Notes under the pieces: model-generated
The model's database searches: none
What the model was told of the DNA's origin: nothing
Seen by the model: only the letters and a program-made list of their open reading frames with translations
Source: Crossiella equi
GTDB taxonomy: Bacteria; Actinomycetota; Actinomycetes; Mycobacteriales; Pseudonocardiaceae
Assembly (NCBI RefSeq): GCF_017876755.1
Contig: NZ_JAGIOO010000001.1
Span: 1,426,001-1,490,000 of the forward strand
Reading direction: 5' to 3'
Length of the DNA: 64,000 nt
Shown: positions 42,172-51,130 of the stretch, one piece after another
Position numbering within the stretch: position 1 is the stretch's first letter
How the letters are laid out: each line of letters begins with the position of its first letter
Program-made: the position numbers and the translations under genes

Positions 42172-44166
42172 TCATCCCTCCTGGGGAGTCACGACGGCAA
42201 GTGCCTGGTCCAGGCCGACCTGTTGGCCGGGCTGCACCTTCAGTTCGGTGACGAGGCCGTCCACCGGGGCGGTGATGGTGTGCTCCATCTTCATGGCCTC
42301 GACGATGATCAGGGGCTGGCCCGCGGTGACGGGCTCGCCCTGGGAAACCTTCACGACCAGCACGGTGCCGGGCATCGGGCTGGTGACGGGGCCACCGCGT
42401 GCGCCCGGGGCGTCGTGCCGGGCGGCGGCCAGGCGTTCGGTCTCGGTGACCTGGTAGGTGTGCCCGCCCGAGGCCAGCCAGCTCATCTGTCCCTTGTGGA
42501 CGGAGGTGAACCGGCTCGTGCGGCCGCCGTAGGTCAGCGCCAGCTCCACCGCGCCGTCCGCGCCCACCACCGCGTGTGCGCTGGCGGGAACGGGGGCACC
42601 GGAGCCGATGACCACCTCGGCGGACCGGGCCCGCCCGCGCACCTTGACCTCGACCGGCTCCTGCCCGGCGACCTCCAGCTGCCAGGTGGTCCACGCGGCC
42701 TCGCCGACCCGCCAGCCGCCGGGGATGTCCCACGGGCTCGCCGCCCCCGTGGGCTCCAACGAACCCAGGCGTTCCAGGGCGACCGCCGCGTACACCTCCT
42801 CCGGCACCGCGTGCTCGACCAGGCCGTCCAGGCGCCGCTCCACCAGGCCAGTGTCCAGGCGCCCGGCCACCACGTCCTCGTCGGCGAGCAGGGCCAACAG
42901 GAACGGGATGTTCGTGGTGACCCCGAGCAGCACGGTCTCGCGCAGCGCCGCCCGCAGCTCGCGCAGCGCCTCCTCGCGGGTGGCGGCGTGCACGATGTAC
43001 TTGGCCAGCATGGGGTCGTAGTCGCTGCCCACGGTCAGGCCGGGCAGCAGCGCGGAGTCCACGCGCGAGCGGTGCGACGGCTCGCGCACCACGTGCAGCG
43101 TGCCGCCGGTGGGCAGGAAGCCGCGCGCCGGGTCCTCGGCGTACACGCGCACCTCGACCGAGTGCCCGGTCAGCGTGATGTCGTCCTGGGCCAGGGCGAG
43201 CTTCTCCCCCGCCGCCACGCGCAGCTGCCACTCCACCAGGTCCACGCCGGTGACCAGCTCGGTGACCGGGTGCTCGACCTGGAGCCGGGTGTTCATCTCC
43301 ATGAAGAAGAACTCGTCCGGGGCGTCCGCGGAGACGATGAACTCCACGGTGCCCGCGCCGGTGTAGCCGACCGAGCGCGCCGCCTCCACCGCCGAGGCGC
43401 CCATCCGGGCCCGGGTGGCCTCGTCCAGCAGCGGGGACGGGGCCTCCTCGACGATCTTCTGGTGCCGCCGCTGGAGGCTGCACTCGCGCTCACCGAGGTG
43501 CAGCACGGTGCCGTGCGCGTCGGCCAGCACCTGGATCTCGATGTGCCGGGGCCGCTGCACGAACCGCTCCAGCAGCAGCGTGTCGTCACCGAAGGAGTTG
43601 GCCGCCTCGCGCCGGGCTCCCGCGATGGCCTCGGCCAGCCCGGACGGCTCGGTGACCAGGCGCATGCCCTTGCCACCGCCACCGGCCGACGGCTTGAGCA
43701 GCACCGGGTAGCCGACCTCGCCCGCGGCCTCGATGAGGTCGGCGTCGGTCAGCCCGGGCTCGCTGCGGCCGGGCACCACGGGCACACCAGCGGCGGACAC
43801 GGTCTGCTTGGCGCGGATCTTGTCGCCCATGGCCTCGATGGCCGAGGGCGGCGGCCCGACGAACACCAGCCCGGCCGCGGCGCACGCGGCGGCGAAGGCG
43901 GTGTTCTCGGCGAGGAAGCCGTAACCGGGGTGCACGGCCTGCGCCCCGGTGTCGAGCGCGGCCTGGATGATCCGGTCGATGTTGAGGTAGCTCTCGCGCG
44001 CGGCCGCGGCGCCGATGTGCACGGCCACGTCGGCCTCGCGCACGTGCCGCGCGTCCCTGTCGGCCTCGCTGTACACCGCGACCGACCGGATGCCCATCCG
44101 CCGCAGCGTGCCGATGACACGCACCGCGATCTCGCCTCGGTTGGCGACCAGGACGGTGTCGAACAT
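42172..44166 (-). CDS. mccA: Biotin carboxylase/BCCP subunit of an acyl-CoA carboxylase (methylcrotonyl-CoA type)
   Basis: A 664-aa alpha subunit. The biotin carboxylase domain (about 1-445) has the start motif [14 protein letters not shown], the glycine-rich ATP loop [20 protein letters not shown] and [15 protein letters not shown] linker domain follows. The C-terminal biotinyl domain has the EAMKM attachment site with biotin on Lys626. The size and neighbours (carboxyltransferase upstream, acyl-CoA dehydrogenase downstream, TetR divergent) fit methylcrotonyl-CoA carboxylase of leucine catabolism; another acyl-CoA substrate is possible. Confidence 0.9.
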   Translation of the reverse strand: MFDTVLVANRGEIAVRVIGTLRRMGIRSVAVYSEADRDARHVREADVAVHIGAAAARESYLNIDRIIQAALDTGAQAVHPGYGFLAENTAFAAACAAAGLVFVGPPPSAIEAMGDKIRAKQTVSAAGVPVVPGRSEPGLTDADLIEAAGEVGYPVLLKPSAGGGGKGMRLVTEPSGLAEAIAGARREAANSFGDDTLLLERFVQRPRHIEIQVLADAHGTVLHLGERECSLQRRHQKIVEEAPSPLLDEATRARMGASAVEAARSVGYTGAGTVEFIVSADAPDEFFFMEMNTRLQVEHPVTELVTGVDLVEWQLRVAAGEKLALAQDDITLTGHSVEVRVYAEDPARGFLPTGGTLHVVREPSHRSRVDSALLPGLTVGSDYDPMLAKYIVHAATREEALRELRAALRETVLLGVTTNIPFLLALLADEDVVAGRLDTGLVERRLDGLVEHAVPEEVYAAVALERLGSLEPTGAASPWDIPGGWRVGEAAWTTWQLEVAGQEPVEVKVRGRARSAEVVIGSGAPVPASAHAVVGADGAVELALTYGGRTSRFTSVHKGQMSWLASGGHTYQVTETERLAAARHDAPGARGGPVTSPMPGTVLVVKVSQGEPVTAGQPLIIVEAMKMEHTITAPVDGLVTELKVQPGQQVGLDQALAVVTPQEG

Positions 44167-44177
44167 GGTCAACTGCC

Positions 44178-45785
44178 TCACATTCGGAAAACGCCGTAGC
44201 CGACAGGCTCGATCGGCGCGTTGGCGGCGGCGGAGAGGGCGAGCCCGAGCACGGTGCGGGTGTCGGCGGGGTCGATCACACCGTCGTCCCACAGCCGGGC
44301 GGTCGAGTAGTAGGGGTGGCCCTGGTCCTCGTACTGCGCGCGGATCGGCGCCTTGAACGCGTTCTCCTCCTCGGCGGGCCAGTCCTGGCCCTTGGCCTCG
44401 AACTGGTCGCGGCGCACGGTGGCCAGCACCGAGGCGGCCTGCTCGCCGCCCATCACCGAGATGCGCGCGTTGGGCCACATCCACAGGAACCGCGGCGAGT
44501 ACGCCCGGCCGCACATGGAGTAGTTGCCCGCGCCGAACGAGCCGCCGATGATCACGGTGAACTTGGGCACCCGCGCGGTGGCCACCGCGGTGACCATCTT
44601 CGCGCCGTGCTTGGCGATGCCGCCCGCCTCGTACTCATGGCCGACCATGAAGCCGGTGATGTTCTGGAGGAACACCAGCGGGGTCTTGCGCTGGTCGCAG
44701 AGCTGGATGAAGTGCGCGCCCTTGACCGCGGACTCGCCGAACAGGATGCCGTTGTTGGCGATGATGCCGACCGGGTGGCCGTGGATGCGGGCGAACCCGC
44801 ACACCAGGGTCTGGCCGTACTCGCGCTTGAACTCGTGGAACTTGCTGCCGTCGACCACACGCGCGATGACCTCGCGCACGTCGTAGGGGGTGCGGCTGTC
44901 CGGGGGCACCACGCCGTAGAGCTCGGCCGGGTCGGCCAGGGGCTCCTCGGTGGGCTCCACCCGCCACGGCACGGTCTCGCGCGGGCCGAGCGTGCTGACG
45001 ATGTCGCGCACGATCTGCAACGCGTGCGCGTCGTCCTCGGCCAGGTGGTCGGTGACGCCGGAGGTGCGCGAGTGCAGCTCGCCGCCGCCCAGCTCCTCGG
45101 CGGTGACCACCTCACCGGTGGCGGCTTTCACCAGCGGCGGGCCGCCGAGGAAGATCGTGCCCTGGTTGCGCACGATCACCGCCTCGTCGCTCATCGCCGG
45201 GACATAGGCGCCGCCCGCGGTGCAGGAGCCGAGCACGGCCGCGATCTGCGGGATGCCGCGCGCGGACATGGTGGCCTGGTTGTAGAAGATGCGCCCGAAG
45301 TGCTCGCGGTCCGGGAAGACCTCGTCCTGCTTGGGCAGGAACGCGCCGCCGGAGTCGACCAGGTAGATGCACGGCAGGTTGTTGTGCAGCGCCACCTCCT
45401 GGGCCCGGAGGTGCTTCTTGACCGTCATCGGGTAGTAGGTGCCGCCCTTGACCGTGGCGTCGTTGGCCACGATCACGCACTCGCGCCCGGACACCCGGCC
45501 GATGCCGGTGATGACACCCGCCGCCGGGGCCTCGCCGTCGTACATGCCGTGCGCGGCCAGGGGCGAGAGCTCCAGGAAGGGCGACCCCGGGTCGACCAGC
45601 GAGTCCACCCGGTCGCGCGGCAGCAGCTTGCCGCGTTCCACGTGCCGCTGGCGGGCCCGCTCGGGGCCGCCCAGGCGGGCGGCGGCGAGCTGGTCGCGCA
45701 GGTCGGCCGACAGTGCCGTGTGTTCCTCCACGGCTGCCTTGAAGCTCTCCGCGGTGGGATCCGCGGCGCTGCGCAGGACGTCCAT
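44178..45785 (-). CDS. mccB: Acyl-CoA carboxylase carboxyltransferase subunit (methylcrotonyl-CoA type)
   Basis: A 535-aa beta subunit that moves carboxyl from biotin to the acyl-CoA. Features typical of MCC-beta are [52 protein letters not shown] and [20 protein letters not shown]. It is the first gene of the operon; the biotin subunit follows after 11 nt. Its upstream region carries two strong palindromes that are probably bound by the divergent TetR protein. Confidence 0.92.
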   Translation of the reverse strand: MDVLRSAADPTAESFKAAVEEHTALSADLRDQLAAARLGGPERARQRHVERGKLLPRDRVDSLVDPGSPFLELSPLAAHGMYDGEAPAAGVITGIGRVSGRECVIVANDATVKGGTYYPMTVKKHLRAQEVALHNNLPCIYLVDSGGAFLPKQDEVFPDREHFGRIFYNQATMSARGIPQIAAVLGSCTAGGAYVPAMSDEAVIVRNQGTIFLGGPPLVKAATGEVVTAEELGGGELHSRTSGVTDHLAEDDAHALQIVRDIVSTLGPRETVPWRVEPTEEPLADPAELYGVVPPDSRTPYDVREVIARVVDGSKFHEFKREYGQTLVCGFARIHGHPVGIIANNGILFGESAVKGAHFIQLCDQRKTPLVFLQNITGFMVGHEYEAGGIAKHGAKMVTAVATARVPKFTVIIGGSFGAGNYSMCGRAYSPRFLWMWPNARISVMGGEQAASVLATVRRDQFEAKGQDWPAEEENAFKAPIRAQYEDQGHPYYSTARLWDDGVIDPADTRTVLGLALSAAANAPIEPVGYGVFRM

Positions 45786-45808
45786 GCGCCGGACTCTCCT
45801 CGTCGAAA

Positions 45809-45856
45809 GTTAACGGCCGTTAACAACGGTCCAGTCGTATGTTAACGCTCGCTAAC
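45809..45856. promoter_or_regulatory. Twin TetR-type operators
   Basis: 45809-45824 is a perfect 16-bp palindrome GTTAACGGCCGTTAAC. 45841-45856, GTTAACGCTCGCTAAC, is nearly the same palindrome. Their starts are 32 bp apart, about three turns, in the 84-bp gap between the carboxylase operon and the TetR gene. Joint control of both directions is likely. Confidence 0.85.
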
Positions 45857-45869
45857 CTCGGGCGCTAGT

Positions 45870-46478
45870 ATGACCCGCATGACGTCGAGTGCAGCCACCC
45901 GGCAGAGTGGGCAGACGCGCCGGGAGCAGATCCTGGCCGCGGCGGCGGAGCTGTTCGCCCGGCACGGCTTCCACGGGGTGGGCATCGACGACATCGGCTC
46001 GGCCGTGGGCATCAGCGGCCCGGGCGTCTACCGCCACTTCCGCAGCAAGGACGCCATGCTGGGCGAGATGCTGCTGGACATCAGCCAGAGCCTGCTGGAC
46101 GGCGGCAGCACGCGGGCGGCCCAAGCAGAGGATCCGGCGGCGGCCCTGGACGCCCTGATCGGCTGGCACCTGGACTTCGCCCTGGACAACCGCGCGCTGA
46201 TCACCGTGCACGAGCGCAACCTGGGCAACCTGGCCGAGGGCGACCGCCGCCAGGTCCGCGCCCTGCAGCGCCGCTACGTCGAGGTCTGGGTCCGGGTCAT
46301 CCGCCAGGCCGTCGGCGACCTGGACGAACCCGCCGCACGCGCGGCCGCGCACGCGGTGTTCGGCCTGCTCAACTCCACCCCGCACAGCGCCCACCTGGAC
46401 CGCTCGGCCATGGCCGGGCTGCTGCACCGCATGGCGCTGGCGGCGCTGACCACACCCGGGGCGATCGCCGGTTCGTAG
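45870..46478 (+). CDS. TetR-family repressor of the acyl-CoA carboxylase operon
   Basis: A 202-aa TetR regulator with an N-terminal HTH (REQILAAAAELFARHGFHGVG, then DIGSAVGISGPGVYRHFRSK) and a helical ligand domain. Starts at 45870 or 45879 are both possible. TAGTAT overlaps the first ATG and there is no SD, so a leaderless start is plausible. It is divergent from the carboxylase operon with two palindromic sites between them; the inducer is probably an acyl-CoA of the same pathway. Confidence 0.9.
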   Translation: MTRMTSSAATRQSGQTRREQILAAAAELFARHGFHGVGIDDIGSAVGISGPGVYRHFRSKDAMLGEMLLDISQSLLDGGSTRAAQAEDPAAALDALIGWHLDFALDNRALITVHERNLGNLAEGDRRQVRALQRRYVEVWVRVIRQAVGDLDEPAARAAAHAVFGLLNSTPHSAHLDRSAMAGLLHRMALAALTTPGAIAGS

Positions 46479-46487
46479 TCCGCTCAA

Positions 46488-46512
46488 GTAGAGGCCACAA
46501 ACTGTCCTCTAC
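46488..46512. promoter_or_regulatory. Inverted repeat upstream of the VOC gene
   Basis: GTAGAGG and CCTCTAC separated by 11 nt, starting 10 nt after the TetR stop. It could be an operator for the gene at 46582 or a weak terminator of the TetR gene; there is no U-tract. Confidence 0.4.
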
Positions 46513-46581
46513 CCCTGACATGGTGGCGTTGTCGCCAGAGACCTCCGGCGAGGAAGAACCACCTGTGAAGGACCGGACACC

Positions 46582-47049
46582 ATGTCGCTCAACACTGTCG
46601 CCCACCTGAACTTCCGCGGCCAGGCCAGGGAAGCCCTGGAGTTCTACCAGTCGGTCTTCGGCGGCCAGGCCGTCATCTCCACCTACGGCGACTTCGGCAT
46701 GCCCGCCGAGCTGCCCGGCGCCCAGAACGTGGTCTTCGGCCAGCTCGTGGCCGAGAACGGCTTCCGGGTCATGGCCTACGACGTGCCCGGCGAGCCCGCC
46801 CCGCGGCCCCAGGGCGAGCCCACCACGCGCCGGGAGAACGGCGTCACACTCACCACCGAGCCCTTCTTCCTCTCCGTGCGCGGCGAGTCCGTCGAGGAGG
46901 TCGCCGGGCACTGGAAGCTCCTGGCCGAGGGCGCGACGGTGATCGAGGACTTCGCCGCCTCGGCGTGGTCCCCCGGCTTCGGCATGCTCGCCGACCGGTT
47001 CGGCGTGACCTGGATCCTCGACGTCGCGGCCGACCACTCCCAGGCCTGA
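46582..47049 (+). CDS. PhnB-like VOC family protein
   Basis: A 155-aa glyoxalase-fold protein of the PhnB/DUF1338-like subgroup: HLNFRGQAREALEFYQSVFGG at the start, GFRVMAYDVPG in the middle and WSPGFGMLADRFGVTWILDV at the end, as in many actinomycete homologues. A single domain, probably dimeric. The activity of most such proteins is untested. A strong hairpin terminator follows directly. Confidence 0.88.
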   Translation: MSLNTVAHLNFRGQAREALEFYQSVFGGQAVISTYGDFGMPAELPGAQNVVFGQLVAENGFRVMAYDVPGEPAPRPQGEPTTRRENGVTLTTEPFFLSVRGESVEEVAGHWKLLAEGATVIEDFAASAWSPGFGMLADRFGVTWILDVAADHSQA

Positions 47050-47056
47050 GCACCGG

Positions 47057-47093
47057 CGCGCGGGGTGTCCCGATTGTGGCGGCACCCCGCGCG
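47057..47093 (+). terminator. Terminator after the PhnB-like gene
   Basis: An 11-bp perfect stem CGCGCGGGGTG/CACCCCGCGCG with a 15-nt loop, 7 nt after the stop. Confidence 0.7.
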
Positions 47094-47101
47094 AGGTGAT
47101 C

Positions 47102-47140
47102 ATCCTCGCAATTCGTAACGTAACGCGAATTCATGAGGAT
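47102..47140. promoter_or_regulatory. Nested dyad upstream of the transglutaminase promoter
   Basis: Two nested inverted pairs, ATCCTC...GAGGAT and AATTCG...CGAATT, surround TAACGTAACG. The dyad lies about 40 bp upstream of the -35 element. Such symmetry suggests an activator or repressor site; the protein is unknown. Confidence 0.5.
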
Positions 47141-47181
47141 AAGGGCAAACGTTGACGCGCCCGAGAGCCCGATCACATTCC

Positions 47182-47211
47182 TTGACCGCAATCGTTGTCG
47201 ATTCCTAGCGT
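47182..47211 (+). promoter_or_regulatory. Promoter of the transglutaminase gene
   Basis: -35 TTGACC (47182-47187), an 18-bp spacer and -10 TAGCGT (47206-47211). The predicted start of transcription falls on or next to the GTG at 47219, and no SD is present, so the mRNA is probably leaderless. Confidence 0.6.
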
Positions 47212-47218
47212 TTTCGAC

Positions 47219-48022
47219 GTGAGAAACTCCCTCGTCGCCAGGACCCTGACGGCCGCCACCCTTGGCCTGGGTCTGCTCCTTTCCGGCACCGCTGTCGCCA
47301 CCGCCGCGCCCGCGCCGAATTCCACCGCCGCTGTTTCCATTGTCGGTTTGCCGATCGCGCCGCCGCTGCGACCCGGGGTACCGTCCAAGACCTGGCAGGT
47401 CGCCGACTACGTGAAGGCCTGGGAGAAGTACCACGGCCGCCCCATGACCCAGGACGAGCGCGACAACCTGGCCCGGGGCTGCATCGGCGTGACCGTGGTC
47501 AACCTGGAGCGCCAGGACGTGGGCAACCCGCCGCTGGGGCTGTCGTTCGGGACGTTCGGCAAGGCCCTCGAGGTGCAGGCGGCCCTGAACGCGATCATCG
47601 CCGAGCGGCCCAGCCCCGCCGAGTACGCCGCCAGGGTGCGCGCGCACCCGCTGCTGGGCAAGCTCGACAACGTGCAGCGCGCGCTCCCCTCCGGCCTGGA
47701 CGCGAGCGAGCTGACCGCGGCTGTCTTTTCCAAGCGGTTCTACTCCAAGCAGAACCCGAACTGGTCGGAGGAGTACACCGAGAAGATGTACCGGCCGAAT
47801 GCGCGCGGCCAGGTCGACATGAGCACCTACCGTTATGCCGCTCGTCCCGGATATGTCAATTTCGACTACGGCTGGTACGACGAGAACACCCGGAACTGGT
47901 GGCACGCCAACCACGCCGAACCGGGCATGAAGGTCTACCAGTCGACCTTCGAATACTATTCCCGCGATTTGCTGGACTTCGACCGCCAGGTGTTCACCGT
48001 GGCATTCGCGAAGAAGATCTGA
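47219..48022 (+). CDS. Secreted microbial transglutaminase, compact form
   Basis: A 267-aa exported protein-glutamine gamma-glutamyltransferase that cross-links Gln and Lys side chains. It has a signal peptide (residues 1-35, ending near ATAAPA). The Streptomyces mobaraensis catalytic triad is matched by Cys88 (RGCIGVTVVN), Asp216 (YVNFDYGW) and His229 (NWWHANH). FSKRFYSKQ and the closing DFDRQVFTVAF also match. It is much shorter than the Streptomyces proenzyme of about 400 residues, with internal deletions and a short pro-region. GTG at 47219 is chosen from the promoter; TTG at 47195 is in frame. Its stop overlaps the next gene by one base (TGATG). Confidence 0.88.
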   Translation: MRNSLVARTLTAATLGLGLLLSGTAVATAAPAPNSTAAVSIVGLPIAPPLRPGVPSKTWQVADYVKAWEKYHGRPMTQDERDNLARGCIGVTVVNLERQDVGNPPLGLSFGTFGKALEVQAALNAIIAERPSPAEYAARVRAHPLLGKLDNVQRALPSGLDASELTAAVFSKRFYSKQNPNWSEEYTEKMYRPNARGQVDMSTYRYAARPGYVNFDYGWYDENTRNWWHANHAEPGMKVYQSTFEYYSRDLLDFDRQVFTVAFAKKI

Positions 48023-48297
48023 TGAACCTCGCCGACCGCCTCGACACCGTCGTGACCGTCACGGGCACCGCCGGGGACGCCCACGCGGGCGCGGTGGTCG
48101 TGCGTGACGGCGAGCCTCCGGTCTACGTGCTCGGACTGCCTACCTGGGGTGTGGTCAACGGCCAGCGTGTGCGGGTCACGGGCGTGGTGACCGCGCTGGG
48201 CGCACCGGGTACGCGGGCCGCACCCGTGCGGCACGGGCTGGACTCCCCGATGTTCGGCCTCCGCGATGTGGAGTGGCACACGCTCCCCGCCGGGTGA
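48022..48297 (+). CDS. Small protein coupled to the transglutaminase
   Basis: A 91-aa protein with no signal peptide or membrane helix, mostly beta strands with a Val/Gly-rich pattern (GQRVRVTGVV) that resembles a small OB-like barrel. I do not recognise the family. The ATG overlaps the transglutaminase stop (TGATG), so translation is tightly coupled. A role as cytosolic inhibitor or chaperone of the transglutaminase would fit the arrangement but is inference. Confidence 0.7.
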   Translation: MNLADRLDTVVTVTGTAGDAHAGAVVVRDGEPPVYVLGLPTWGVVNGQRVRVTGVVTALGAPGTRAAPVRHGLDSPMFGLRDVEWHTLPAG

Positions 48298-48300
48298 GGG

Positions 48301-48337
48301 GCGGGCGGGTGACCGGCGATCCCGGTCACCCGCCCGC
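48301..48337. terminator. Bidirectional terminator
   Basis: A perfect 16-bp stem (arms 48301-48316 and 48322-48337, GCGGGCGGGTGACCGG) with a 5-nt loop, between the convergent 91-aa gene and the GH16 gene. Confidence 0.85.
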
Positions 48338-48349
48338 TTGCGTGCGGGT

Positions 48350-50254
48350 TCAACGCCGTTGTTCCACCCGCACCCAGTCCACCTCGGTCCGGATCGTGGT
48401 GTCGCGCACGCGGTCCACACTGGACTGCGGCAGGCCCCAGTACGGCTGGGTGACCTTGTTGTGCCCGGCCGGGTAGGCGCCGCCGAGCGCGAAGTTCAGG
48501 ATCAGGTACTGGTTCTTGTCGAAGACCCACTGGCCGCGCACCGACTCCACGTAGTCGCGCGTGATCCGGTGGAACTCCCGGCCGTCCAGGGTGAAGGCGA
48601 TGTACTGCGGGGTCCACTCCGCGCCGTAGGTGTGCCACTGGTCGGCGCTGCCGCCGTTGGGGTAGTACTCGGTCTTGCCGATGTTGCCGTCCGCGGAGTA
48701 GCCCGGACCGTGCAGGGCGCCGCTGACCCAGTTGCCGTAGCCGATGTTCTCCATGATGTCGGTCTCGCCGGAGGCGGGCCAGGAGACGTTGGGGTTGTCC
48801 ACATCGCTGCCCAGCAACCAGAACGCGGGCCAGTAGCCGTCCCCGACGGGCAGGCGCATGCGCGCGGTGACCCGGCCGTAGGTGAAGTCGAACTTGGTGT
48901 TGGTGTCGATGCGGCCCGAGGTGAAGTCGAACTTGCCGCCGCCGGGCGCGGTGAACCCGGGCGAGTGCTTCGCGGTCAGGTGCAGCTGCCCGTCGCGCAC
49001 GGCGATGGTCTCGGGTGAGTCGACATAGGCCTGGGCCTCGCCGTTGACCGGGTTGAAGGTCGCCCCGGTGCGCTGCACCCGCCACTTGCCCCGGTCCAGA
49101 GCCGAGCCGTTGAAGTCCTCGAAGAACGTGGTCTGGTACGCCCCGCCGGGCGTGGTCGGTGCGGCCGGGTACTGGACGGAGCCGTCCCCACCGGTGCCCC
49201 ACACCTGGAACTCGTACAGGGAGTAGCCGAACTGCGCGGTGTGCGGCGCCGGGTTGTAGAAGGAGCGCCGCTCGATGCCGCGCATCCGCAGGTACCGCCC
49301 AGTGGCGCTGACGCTGACGCGGTCGATGCGCCCGGCCGCCTCCCCCGGGGGCTTGACGTCGGCGCGGCGCGCGGCGACCTCGGCGGCCGACGGCCGGTGG
49401 ACCTGGACCCAGTCGCGGTTGTTGGTCGAGACTTCCAGCGCGTAGTCCACCGCGTAGGCGGCCTGCCAGTACAGCTCGACGCGGTTCACCCGGGCCGAGG
49501 CACCCAGGTCCACGGTGATCGAGCGGTTGGCGCTCCAGTCACTGGACCACCGGCTGGTGTCATCACGCAGGTTCTCCGGGTACCCGCCGTCCACGGCGAA
49601 GGCGGGCGAGTTCCCCGCGTGCTGGTAGTAGTCGCTGAACACCGGGTGGTGCAGGGCCAGGTTGCGCTCGGTGGCCGCGGCGGGCGTGGGCACCCCGCCC
49701 TTGACCACGAACGAGAACAGCGAGTAGCCCCACGGCGTGGCGCGCTCGATCCCGCGCAGCCGGACGTACCGCCCGACCACCTCACGCGGGTGGGTGTGCA
49801 GGGTCTGCGTCCCGCCGCTCCCGGCGGTCTCGGTGTAGAACGGCCGCCAGTCGGCCCCGTTGCCGGAGACCTCCAACGCGAACCGCTTCCCGTAGGCGGC
49901 CTCCCACTGGAGCTGGACCTGGCTGATCCGGATGCTGGTCCCCAGGTCCACGCGGAACCAGGCGTCCTCGGCGTGGTTGCTGGACCACCGGGTGGCCCCG
50001 TTGCCGTCGACGGCCTTGTCGGGTCCGAAGTCGGCGTTCTCCGACCCGGACGCGGTGGCCGCGACGGGGTTGACGGCCTGCGCGGCAGCCGCCCAGTCCT
50101 TGTCCCAGCCGGGCTCGGGCGCGGCCGAGGCAACGGGCACGAACGCACTGGCCAGCACCAGCGCGGCCAGGGGCGGAACGAGCATTCGACGGGCACGGGC
50201 AGAAGCACTGCGGGCGGGGGCTGGGCGGATGCGGGCTCGGTGCAACGAACGCAT
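48350..50254 (-). CDS. Secreted GH16 beta-glucanase with two F5/8-type C domains
   Basis: A 634-aa exported glycoside hydrolase. It has a long basic signal peptide, two discoidin-like (F5/8 type C) carbohydrate-binding domains (about 60-190 and 195-345), then a GH16 catalytic domain (about 375-634). The retaining-enzyme motif ExDxxE is GETDIMENIG, with nucleophile Glu497 and acid/base Glu502. GYWPAFWLLG and WHTYGAEWTP are typical of laminarinase-type members. The ATG at 50254 is preceded by GAGGTGG; the frame extends further but into the promoter. Two LacI-type operators suggest sugar induction. Confidence 0.92.
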   Translation of the reverse strand: MRSLHRARIRPAPARSASARARRMLVPPLAALVLASAFVPVASAAPEPGWDKDWAAAAQAVNPVAATASGSENADFGPDKAVDGNGATRWSSNHAEDAWFRVDLGTSIRISQVQLQWEAAYGKRFALEVSGNGADWRPFYTETAGSGGTQTLHTHPREVVGRYVRLRGIERATPWGYSLFSFVVKGGVPTPAAATERNLALHHPVFSDYYQHAGNSPAFAVDGGYPENLRDDTSRWSSDWSANRSITVDLGASARVNRVELYWQAAYAVDYALEVSTNNRDWVQVHRPSAAEVAARRADVKPPGEAAGRIDRVSVSATGRYLRMRGIERRSFYNPAPHTAQFGYSLYEFQVWGTGGDGSVQYPAAPTTPGGAYQTTFFEDFNGSALDRGKWRVQRTGATFNPVNGEAQAYVDSPETIAVRDGQLHLTAKHSPGFTAPGGGKFDFTSGRIDTNTKFDFTYGRVTARMRLPVGDGYWPAFWLLGSDVDNPNVSWPASGETDIMENIGYGNWVSGALHGPGYSADGNIGKTEYYPNGGSADQWHTYGAEWTPQYIAFTLDGREFHRITRDYVESVRGQWVFDKNQYLILNFALGGAYPAGHNKVTQPYWGLPQSSVDRVRDTTIRTEVDWVRVEQRR

Positions 50255-50309
50255 GGATGCCACCTCGCAACTCAGGCGAACGACAGGGGTTCGTACCGCG
50301 GCGGCGGGT

Positions 50310-50321
50310 GAGAGCGCTCTC
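50310..50321. promoter_or_regulatory. LacI-family operator, promoter-proximal
   Basis: A perfect palindrome GAGAGCGCTCTC about 10 bp downstream of the predicted -10 of the GH16 promoter. It is the usual shape of CebR/LacI-type sites that silence glucanase genes until oligosaccharides appear. Confidence 0.8.
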
Positions 50322-50330
50322 CCGAGACTC

Positions 50331-50358
50331 ACTCTAGAACGATTTACCTCGCTGTCAA
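50331..50358 (-). promoter_or_regulatory. Promoter of the GH16 gene
   Basis: On the minus strand, -35 TTGACA (50358-50353), a 16-bp spacer and -10 TAGAGT (50336-50331). The consensus -35 is rare in this window. The LacI-type operators lie on both sides. Confidence 0.7.
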
Positions 50359-50397
50359 CCACACGTAATCAGGCGACACATGCCGGGACGGAACTGG

Positions 50398-50409
50398 GAG
50401 AGCGCTCTC
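50398..50409. promoter_or_regulatory. LacI-family operator, distal
   Basis: A second identical GAGAGCGCTCTC, 88 bp from the first centre to centre and upstream of the -35. The pair could be bridged by one tetramer. From 50410 to 50637 no gene is supported; the sequence is C-rich. Confidence 0.75.
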
Positions 50410-50637
50410 GGGCGGAGCCGGTGGCAGAGCGAAGCGAGGCCGGGCGTCGAAGCACGGCGCCAAGGCGGGGACCGGACACCGCAGCCACCCACTCCCCCGA
50501 CACGCCCCCGTCAAGGCCCGCCCGGCCCGCCAACCGGGCACCGCCACCGCACCACCCGGCCGTATCCCGCCCACTTCCCCAACGGGATACCCCAACCCCC
50601 TACCCCCGCCCGCCCGTGGCCAGCAGCCTCGATCCCC

Positions 50638-51069
50638 ATGCACACCACACTCCTCACCCTGACCACAGCCCTGGGCCTGCTCGCCCCCGAGCTCCACAAC
50701 GGCCCGATCCACGACGGTGCGGGCCTCTGCCTGCACGCCGCCGGAACCACCCCCGGCGACCCCGTGTTCACCCGACCGTGCGACGGCAGCGTGAACCAGT
50801 GGTGGAAGGAGAAACCCGATCCCGCCTTCCCCACCCTGCGCAGCTCGCTCAACGGCTCCTGCCTCGACCTCCAGGTCGAGAGCTGGGGAGAACACGCCGT
50901 GCTGCGGTCCTGCCAAGCGGTCCCCGGCATGCGGTTCACCCTCAACCCGGACGGCACGATCCGCAGCGGCGAGAACGGGTTCTGCCTCACCGTCAAGCGG
51001 CGTCAGCCCTTCGAGATGCCGTTCCGCGCGCCCTGTGACGGCGGGGCGCTCCAGCGGTGGCAGTGGTAG
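50638..51069 (+). CDS. Secreted ricin-type beta-trefoil lectin-like protein
   Basis: A 143-aa protein with a short hydrophobic signal (TLLTLTTALGLLAP). The rest looks like one beta-trefoil: repeated LCLHAAG/SCLDLQ/FCLTVK strands, paired Cys residues and QW-type ends (NQWWKE, LQRWQW). This pattern is that of ricin B-type carbohydrate-binding modules. It stands alone without a catalytic domain. No SD was found. It is divergent from GH16 and may share the region's sugar regulation. Confidence 0.75.
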   Translation: MHTTLLTLTTALGLLAPELHNGPIHDGAGLCLHAAGTTPGDPVFTRPCDGSVNQWWKEKPDPAFPTLRSSLNGSCLDLQVESWGEHAVLRSCQAVPGMRFTLNPDGTIRSGENGFCLTVKRRQPFEMPFRAPCDGGALQRWQW

Positions 51070-51130
51070 ATACCCGCCACCTCCGAGGGACCGGGCGCAA
51101 CCCCGCTCCCCCGGTCGGCGTCCTCCGATC

